Of a DNA stretch of 64,000 nt, positions 56,267 through 64,000 are shown in pieces. The notes beneath the pieces are model-generated. The model saw only the letters and a list, made by a program, of their open reading frames with translations. It had not been told where the DNA came from and did no database searches. Numbering within the stretch: the stretch's first letter is position 1; each line of letters starts with the position of its first letter. The DNA lies in NCBI RefSeq assembly GCF_021917145.1, contig NC_061071.1:5594970-5658969 (forward strand). Reading direction: 5' to 3'. A program made the position numbers and the translations under genes. The stretch is from Hypomesus transpacificus (lineage: Eukaryota > Chordata > Actinopteri > Osmeriformes > Osmeridae).

Positions 56267-59200
56267 ATGGATCACTCCAACGGATACCTCCTTCTTGGTC
56301 TCCTGGCTATTTTAATAAGTAAGTTGCCGACAACCATCTAGAAACGGGGCTATACTGTAGGCATGTATTTGCATTGAGGTTGTAAGGATGGTGCGTGTGC
56401 GATATGAGATGTAAACAGCTGCACATTAACTATTGTCCATCTGATCTAGCTAAGATTATTAGATGTTTCAATTACACGTGTGGTGTTTGCCTTTAAGAGA
56501 TTGCCTGTTTATAGCAACCTGTAGCCTAACGATCAACAGTAGCCAGCAGTAAAACCAGTGAGATTGACAGGTACAAGTGTGTCACACCTCCCTATGTTTG
56601 TGTAATGCATGCTGGAGAGAAGACGGTGAGAGTTCGCTGGTAAATTATAGAATACCGAAACATAAAATACTTAAAATCTTCGTATGCGTTATTGGAAGTG
56701 TTATTGATGTTATACGAAGGAAGATGGAATGTAGAAGCCTGTTCTTCGATCCTGGGAACAGGATACCCGTCACTTGGGTCGAAATGCTAGCGGAAATAGC
56801 AGATAGTTTCCAGAAATACTATCTGAAGCGGATATGGGTAGTCGGCGTCAGTCGGTTTACCAGCCCGGCGTAAGGTTAAACAGCCCAACCACAAGCCTAC
56901 TCCAATCCACCAGGTGCAGCCTACTCAAAAACCTTTTGTCAGTCAACGTTATGCTGAAAGTGTAGATGTATGTCAATGAACATATGTGGAGCAGCATATG
57001 TGGAGCAGGTGGGATGTCCTCAATGAATATAATCTCTCGTGTGTGTGTGCATGCTTGTGTGTGTGTGTGATTTCCCCTGTGTTTGTGGTTCCCAGCTCCA
57101 GGCTGGTGTTCTGATGATGAGACCAGGCTGGTGAAAACGTTGTTCACTGGTTACAACAAAGTGGTCCGGCCCGTCAATCACTTCAGAGAGCCGGTTGTGG
57201 TCACTGTGGGCCTGCAGCTTATCCAGCTCATCAGTGTGGTGAGGAAAAACAGGGTGTGTGTGTGAGAGAGAGAGAGAGAGACAGAGAGAGAGAGACAGAG
57301 AGAGAGAAAGAGAGAGTGTGAAAGTGTGTGAGTTTACTAGAAAAAGTGTACAACAATTTATCTCACCGGCTTCCTGCCCCTTCCTCCCCGTGTCTAACCC
57401 AGGATGAGGTCAACCAGATTGTGACAAGCAACGTCCGCCTAAAGCAGGTAGAAGTAACCAACAGAACCTTCTAGACTGTCACAGAACAAAGGGATTCAGA
57501 AATAGCTTCTAAACTACAAAGCTCCTTCTCAATCATTTCTTTCTTTCCATTCATTCATCCATCCACCCCCCCTCTCTCTCTTTCTCTTAAAATGTTCTCC
57601 TTTCCTGTGTCCTTCTCTGACCTCACCTCTCAGCAATGGATGGATGTAAACCTGAAGTGGAACCCGGACGACTACGGAGGCATCAGGAAGATCAGGATTC
57701 CCTCCACAGACATCTGGAGGCCGGACCTGGTGCTCTACAACAAGTAAGGACAGCCAGCAGGAGACCCTCTTAATACCAGAGGGAACCTTCTGCTAGGGAG
57801 GGGGGGGGGGGACTGCAGGGGAACCGGTTTTCCGAGTAAGAACAGGAGAAACCTGTTTAGAATCCCCCTCCCGCCATGTGGGTCATTGCCGTGTCCCTCT
57901 CTGACGAGGTGTCTCTGTCTCGTCCCTCTTGTCTCTGCGTTTCTCCCCCCCCCCCCCCACCCCCCTCACCCAAGTGCGGACGGGGACTTTGCCATCGTCC
58001 ACGAGACCAAGGTCCTGCTGGAGCACACGGGCATGATCACCTGGACTCCGCCGGCCATCTTCAAGAGCTACTGCGAGATCATCGTGCTGCACTTCCCCTT
58101 TGACCTGCAGAACTGCAGCATGAAGCTGGGCACCTGGACCTACGACGGCAACCTGGTGGTCGTCAACCCGGTAAGGGGGGTGGGGCGTGGGGGGGGGGCT
58201 GAGTGAGACACACGAAGAGGGGGCGAGGCAAGGAAAGGAACGTGGGGCGGACAACCTCGCGAGGTCTCCCCGTATCGCAGGGACAAAAAAGGGGGATGCT
58301 TTGCTCAAACACACCGACATGCAACGCGTAGACTTGCTGAAGCTTCTCGTTGAAGTCGTCCGTGAGCCGTCCCCTATTGTACTCTGATCTGCCCCTTCCC
58401 CCCCTCTAGGACAGCGACCGGCCCGACCTGTCTAACTTCATGGAGAGCGGCGAGTGGGTGATGAAGGACTACCGCAGCTGGAAACACTGGGTGTACTACG
58501 CCTGCTGCCCCGACACGCCCTACCTGGATATCACCTACCACTTCCTCATGCTGCGCCTGCCTCTCTACTTCATCGTCAACGTCATCATCCCCTGCATGCT
58601 CTTCAGCTTCCTCACCGGCCTGGTCTTCTACCTGCCCACCGACTCTGGTGAGGATGGTAGCTAGAGGGTGTGTGTGTGTTTCGGATCCTCGTCTCTATGT
58701 GTTTTCTTTTGATTGATAGATATGCGTGTGTTTTTGTGTGTGTCCGATGCTGCTGTGTGATCCTTTCGTATTTGTGTGTGTGTCTCCAGGTGAGAAGATG
58801 ACTCTGAGCATCTCCGTCCTGCTGTCTCTGACCGTGTTTCTGCTGGTGATCGTGGAGCTCATCCCCTCCACCTCCAGCGCCGTGCCCCTCATCGGGAAGT
58901 ACATGCTCTTCACCATGGTCTTCGTCATCGCCTCCATCATCATCACCGTCATCGTCATCAACACGCACCACCGCTCGCCCAGCACACACACCATGCCTGC
59001 TTGGGTCCGCAAGGTAGGCCCGAGTAACACGCGCACACACACACGCGCGTGTACATACCCACAAAGGGAAATCCTCGCAAATCCATTTGCGAGAAACCGG
59101 AAATATTCACAGTTTCCCTCCCTTTTCCTTGTCCCTTTACCTTCCTCCTCTCCTCCCCCTTTGACTCCTTTCTCCTCCTCTCCTCTTCAGATCTTCATCG

Positions 59201-59778
59201 ACACCATCCCCAACCTGATGTTCTTCTCCACCATGAAGCGTCCGTCCCAGGAGCGCCAGGAGAAGGCCGTGTTCCCCGGTGACATCGACATCTCGGACAT
59301 CTCCGGGAAGCCCACCCCGGCCGCCATCCCCTTCCAGTCCCCCATCACCAAGAACCCAGATGTACGCAGCGCCATCGAGGGCATCAAGTACATCGCTGAG
59401 ACCATGAAGGGCGATGAGGAATCCAACAACGTGAGGAAGGGCAGCCTGCCTGTCTTTCTATGCGATCTGTCTGTTTGTTTGTTGGTTTGGGTTTGGGTTA
59501 GTTTGCCTGCCTACCTGTCTGTCCGCCTGTCTGTGTCTCTGTTAGCTTTCGGTTTGGATTTTCTTTTTCTGATTTGCTTGACCATCCAGATTTGCTTGAC
59601 CATCCGACTTCATTAGGTCTCTTTACCTCCCTCCCTCCCTCCCTCCCAGGCCGCGGAGGAGTGGAAGTTCGTTGCCATGGTGCTGGACCACATCTTGCTG
59701 TGTGTGTTCATGGCGGTGTGCCTCATCGGCACCGCTGGAGTGTTCCTCGGACGCCTCATCGAGCTCAACACTCTGTAG
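56267..59778 (+). CDS. chrna1: Muscle nicotinic acetylcholine receptor subunit alpha-1
   Basis: Ligand-binding subunit of the endplate cation channel. Nine exons: 56267-56318, 57096-57238, 57403-57447, 57634-57743, 57975-58170, 58410-58647, 58790-59013, 59191-59430, 59650-59778. Phases close; 458 residues (human 457 without P3A). A signal peptide ([11 protein letters not shown]) is in exon 1. The Cys-loop is C150-C164 with an N-glycosylation site NCS inside its end. The vicinal cysteines that define alpha subunits are C214-C215 in [20 protein letters not shown]1 is at about 232-257, M2 ([20 protein letters not shown]) at 263-287, M3 at about 294-318 and M4 at about 427-450; the M3-M4 loop contains [11 protein letters not shown]. 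Alpha-1 is chosen over neuronal alphas from near-identity of M1-M3 and the short loop. AATAAA is at 60460-60465. Confidence 0.97.
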
Positions 59779-60480
59779 GGCCTTCCGGAACCTTCTGGAA
59801 AACCTTCAAAGAGGCGCCAGCCCCACACCTGCCCACATTCGGGCCACGTACTAACCCCACCCCACCACACCCCGTGTTTACGTAGCCATTGTGAGAAGTT
59901 CAGCCATCCTGGCATAGGTCATCAGACTGTCGGTTAAGCTTTCCAGCAGTGAACTAGCTTGTGTTAATGACTTTACTCTAGTGCTGCTTACTGTGTTGTG
60001 GCTGACTTCACTGAAACAATGGGAAACCTTTGATCTGCCTAGTTTGACAGGGATTCAACCGGAACACGAAGCGTCACCAGTGTCATGGGATGCATCATGA
60101 CCCCCTGACAACGTAGCGGTAACGATGAAGTTCTGATATCAAGTTGCTGGTCCCGCTGATGGTCTGATCTGCTTGTTCATGAGCTCTGGGGATGTTCAGG
60201 AGATACATGGACCTTTAGCTTCACCAGGGTTTCCCTTGGGGATTTCCCTTTATTTGATGCCTTTGGAGGTCCCAGGTTCAGGTCCTCGGTTACATACAGT
60301 AATTGTTTTTAGATGCCCAACTGTTTGTAAACTTTTCTTTGAAATGAATTGATTGATTTGTTATGGGCTAGTTTACGTCGAGGAGAATTCTTTAGTCACT
60401 TCTCTCTCCTCCTTGTGCCAAATATAACCCTGTTTGTTTTCTTTGGTGCTTGAGTGACTAATAAATTAATCCTTGTATAT
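59779..60480 (+). other. chrna1: 3' UTR of chrna1
   Basis: Non-coding from the TAG at 59776-59778 to the poly(A) signal AATAAA at 60460-60465. No repeat is recognised. Confidence 0.7.
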
Positions 60481-60590
60481 TGTATGTAAGTGTCTTCTGT
60501 ACTTCTGCTTTTCATTACATCATTGCATTTTTTCTTTTTTAAGTAAAGTATTTTTCTGTCAACAAAAATAGCATGATTAATAGCTGACAT

Positions 60591-61349
60591 CAGGGGCGTC
60601 GTTAGACCCTTTTTACTGGGGCACGTGCCCCAGTATACATTTGTTGTGCCCCAGTAAAATCTAAAGTTTGAGTTTTAACAATTTACTTTATTAGTCAGTG
60701 CATTAATTTAGGTTGATAATCCCGGAAAAAATAAACGCAGCATCCCAATCAACGCTTGTAAATCAAAGCAATTTAACCGAAAACACAAACCTATGCGTGC
60801 TCTTCTGAGCTTGCCAAATAGCCACTGCAGCACGCAGTGGCGTGTTCAGGGAGTGGCCTAGGGTGGCACGGGCCACCCCTGAAATCTGATTGGCCACCCC
60901 AATATCTTAAAATGTGATTGGCTATATGCCCAGTCAGAGGCGGGCCACCCCTTGTGCCACCCCTATCAAAAATGTCTGGACATGCCCCTGGCAGCACGCA
61001 CACAGAAGTCCAGCAGTCAGACTCGGCACACAAGTCAGAATTGAGGTAGGCTAAGAAAACATTACAAAACTAAAGACAGTTTCTAAATGATAGGCCTACC
61101 GATCATCTTATTTTTACAAAACACAAAACAATATTATATGAAAAAAAAAAAATGTGCGCTTGCATTAAATATAGATGTCCCTGACAAAGCTGATATCAAA
61201 CTTACATCCCTGAACTGTTGTATAGTGGGTTAAGCAAGGGGAGTTTCTCTGGCCTAGTAGTGTTTTGTGAAAAACATGCTTGGAAGAAAAAAAAGGGATA
61301 TGAAAGGGGCCTGTGCCCCAGTACAATTTTATCGCTGACAATGCCACTG
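60591..61349. mobile_element. hAT-type non-autonomous transposon (outer element)
   Basis: Starts CAGGGGCGTCGTTAG and ends in the imperfect inverse CTGACAATGCCACTG. Flanked by 8-bp direct repeats GCTGACAT (60583-60590) and GCTTACAT (61350-61357), 7 of 8 matched. Inner blocks GGGGCACGTGCCCCAGTATA and GGCCTGTGCCCCAGTACAAT form subterminal repeats. It contains a second element at 60835-60990. No transposase frame survives. Confidence 0.85.
60835..60990. mobile_element. hAT-type MITE nested inside the 60591-61349 element
   Basis: 156 bp with imperfect inverted ends (CAGTGGCGTGTTCAGGG and TCTGGACATGCCCCTG) and a perfect 8-bp target duplication GCAGCACG at 60827-60834 and 60991-60998. Internal GGGTGGCACGGGCCACCCCT-type sequence repeats in inverse near the other end. 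Confidence 0.9.
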
Positions 61350-61357
61350 GCTTACAT

Positions 61358-63412
61358 TAGGAAGTGACATCACTGAGACGTGTGTTCCATCTATCCCCAT
61401 CTAGGCCTGCTGTGTGTTCACCTTCACCTAGGGAGGCTCTCCTTCAACTCCTGCTCTCACTCCATCCTTTTCTAGGTCATCTTCAGGAGAGAAGTTACAC
61501 AAAAGGATTTACCCCTCTCTTTCACTTAGTGTTTAATTTCAGTTACGCTCCACATGCACCAAGACAAGTGTCCTGCAGAGGGCAGCAGATTACCGTATTC
61601 AGTAGGCCTAATAGACAAACTCAAAATATTTAGACAGATAGATAAAACAAATTATACAGAACAAATATAATTGTAATTGTCAGTATAATATGGATTCGTT
61701 AATCTCTGGGCGAACTGTCTAAGGTTGCGATTCTGTCTGACCAACGCATAGAGATTCACAGAGAACCAAACTGGAAGTCCTAAAATAAATGTAGCCTACC
61801 ACCAGACACAGCCTAAAGACCTTTCAGCTAATGACAGACGGCATTTAATATAGCTTAACTGTTATTGTTTATTATTACTATTATTATTATTAATATCATG
61901 TGTGCACGTATAATACGCATGCAAATTGTCCATCAGACTAATTGCGAGATTGAATGTTTTTTGCATCAAAGGCTAGATTACTTGTAGCCTTTGTGTTCGT
62001 ATTTTGGGCTGTTATGTACACTCAGTCCGTCCCAGCTGCCAAAAACCTTCAAATCCACATCTGGAATTCTCTGTCGATAGTCTGAATATAGGGATCGTAC
62101 GTTTAGGAGAACGGTCTCACGTAGGTGGGCGGTGCTTGTTTATGCTGCAATAGCTGAACCCAAACCAAGTAACCTCAGCCCTTTGGAGCTCCACGGGGTT
62201 ACAAAACGAGCTTGCTTCAACAAAACTCGTCGCACAAGTGACATGACAAACATCTTTGGCAGATTAGAACACAAATCCCAAAAATCTCGAGAGATGTCGG
62301 TTTATTGAACAGGGCGCACTTGTTTATCATTTTGACGGTAAGTTGAGTTAGTTTATTATAAAATTTGCTTGTCTGTCGGGTTGCCACCGTCTGGGAATGG
62401 AGAAGCGGAAATAATGAACGAAGCAAAGTTGTGTTTACTGCAAAGGAGTGGCTCGTTTTTAGTGAGTTGGCCTAATATTGGACCTTGGTGGACCTAAAGG
62501 CTACCAAGAAGTGACATGGCACATAGGCCGCATAATTGTGACTATGGGACGATTGGTTCAGCTCAAAACGTAATTTGAACAAAACTAGATTTACCCGTGA
62601 AACCGAGAAAGTTTGAGCTTGACTTAGAGAAATGAATTATGAAAACTTTTTGTATCTACCTCAAGCATGTCACTTCAACTCGCACCACATTACATTGGTT
62701 ATCCTGCAGTTTACGCGGCCTCAGAGGCGAGTCTAAAAGGGTTCCGAAACATTCAGACAGGATCGTCTTGCTTGTTTGATTGTACAAAGGTCTGTTTTTG
62801 GTAAGGTGGAGTTGAGCTCCGTCAACAACGCTGGTCTAGCAACTTTCTAGGATCAGGAATGTCCGGGTGTACAGGAGGAAAGATCCATAGATAGTTGTTC
62901 TGATCTCTGGATAAGGAACGCTTTTGCAACGTGTGTAACCAGTCGGATGGAATGAAACTGGTATTCACTCCATTGTCTGACACAGGCACTCAAACAAGCA
63001 CACGCTCTTATGTTCGCATTCTAAAAGCAGGGCCACAGTATGGCCATATACAATTAAATAGAAAACAATATATGGTGTGTGTGAGAGAGAGAGAGAAAAT
63101 GAGAGAGTGTGTGTGCGTGTGCGTGCGTGCGTGTGTGAGTGAGAAAGAGAGAGACATGATGTTGTAGTCTCCATATCCTGTCTACATAGCTTTTGGCACA
63201 TGATGGTTAGAAGTAAGGCTAGGCTTGTGAGGTGAGAACCTGAGGGTGTGTTCCGAACTAACCTGCTGACTAGTTGCCAACCCTACAAAGCTCCCTTGTT
63301 TTGTGGATGACTTGTACTGCTGAATGCTCTGTTCCAACTTGGTGAGCGAGAGGAAAGAGGGGTGATTACGAGGAAGAAAGATGGACAGAAATAGAGAGAA
63401 GGAAGGAAATTA

Positions 63413-63444
<32 letters not shown>

Positions 63445-64000
63445 CGCGCGCCTGTTTCCCATGTCGTGGCTGCTTTTGTGAGTCACAAGAGATAATGAGG
63501 CAAAAGATGTCTGATGATGATGCACCTTAGGGGTGTGTCATGTGACCGTTGGGGCGACGAGTGGGGGGGGGGGGGGGGGCTGCGCCTCAAAGCGCTCCTC
63601 CTCATCGGAGCTCCTTCAGCCCCTCCTCCTCTCTCCAAAGAGCGGGATTGGCAATGAGTGAAGGGAAGCCAGGATAAACGACTAGGCCCCGAGGTTTTCC
63701 GGGACCCAAGCTTCCAGCCATCCAGTCCGCGTTCCTCCCGATATGACTTCTAGGAAGAACAGAGGGCAAAGGGACATGTTGAGAAGGAACCGGAAGGCAG
63801 CCTGGAAGCCGTGCGGAAGGAGAGGATGTGGTACACCCACTTCCGCCCCCTCGCAGGAAATGGCGCTCGTTTGAGTTCATCCCTATCAACCAACTGCCCT
63901 CGTTCAAGACCTCCTCTCCTCTTCCCCTCCTCTACTCGCGTCTTTTCCCCATCCATCCCTTTTCTCTCCTCCTTATTCTTCCCTTTTCTCTCCTCTCTGT
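61358..64000. other. Intergenic DNA, possibly the 5' region of the next gene
   Basis: No coding exon can be supported. A possible untranslated exon ends TTTTGACG before a GTAAGT-type donor at about 62339, following GC-richer sequence near 62100-62220. GA/GT microsatellites lie at 63079-63150 and 63415-63450, and a poly-G run at about 63565-63580. Confidence 0.3.

Noticed and set aside
62217-62426. Possible small gene near a GC-richer segment
   Set aside because: No conserved protein similarity; at most an untranslated first exon with a donor at about 62339.

Overview
The window is nuclear DNA of a ray-finned fish (teleost). It has vertebrate multi-exon genes with GT-AG introns, dense CA/GA microsatellites, long poly-C/G runs, a tRNA-derived SINE and short hAT-type elements. 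I found no bacterial, viral, rRNA, true tRNA or CRISPR features. Species cannot be fixed from sequence alone.

Layout, left to right. (1) 63-6131 (+): 3' part of an extracellular protein with three sushi (CCP) modules, a very long Ser/Pro-rich exon and six EGF modules; not assigned to a named gene. (2) 8039-19521 (-): complete 31-exon phka2, phosphorylase kinase alpha subunit (1222 codons). (3) 21257-23661 (+): ap1s2, AP-1 sigma subunit (157 aa), with a candidate 9-nt microexon. (4) 24975-30147 (-): zrsr2, a U2AF35-related splicing factor with an enlarged C-terminal tail. (5) 30558-36265 (+): rbbp7, a WD-repeat histone-binding protein (425 aa). (6) 39795-43875 (-): txlng, gamma-taxilin. (7) 45877-49054 (-): syap1. 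(8) 50383-51144 (+): phospho2, a HAD phosphatase. (9) 52302-55036 (+): klhl23, BTB-Kelch. (10) 56267-59778 (+): chrna1, muscle acetylcholine receptor alpha (458 aa). 59779-64000 holds the chrna1 3' end and nested transposons, with no gene I can support.

For each named spliced gene I built exon lists by hand from splice consensus and reading phase. In every one the phases close and the total length fits the vertebrate family, except txlng, whose N-terminus is unresolved. Genes 2-7 are human Xp22 neighbours; genes 8-10 are human 2q31 neighbours. The junction lies between syap1 and phospho2, which are head to head.

Transcription units alternate: three head-to-head pairs (phka2/ap1s2, zrsr2/rbbp7, syap1/phospho2) and two tail-to-tail pairs (ap1s2/zrsr2, rbbp7/txlng) with poly(A) signals only about 150-190 bp apart. 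The genes are ordinary housekeeping or muscle genes and do not form a shared pathway.

I found no convincing new biological system. The most unusual signals are intronic minisatellites that sit against exon edges and, in two phka2 introns, repeat the exon end together with its 5' splice site. Others are a TACTAAC-rich array in an rbbp7 intron, an in-frame stop-free 90-nt intron in klhl23, the ap1s2 microexon, and two cases of a transposon nested in another repeat with target duplications still readable.
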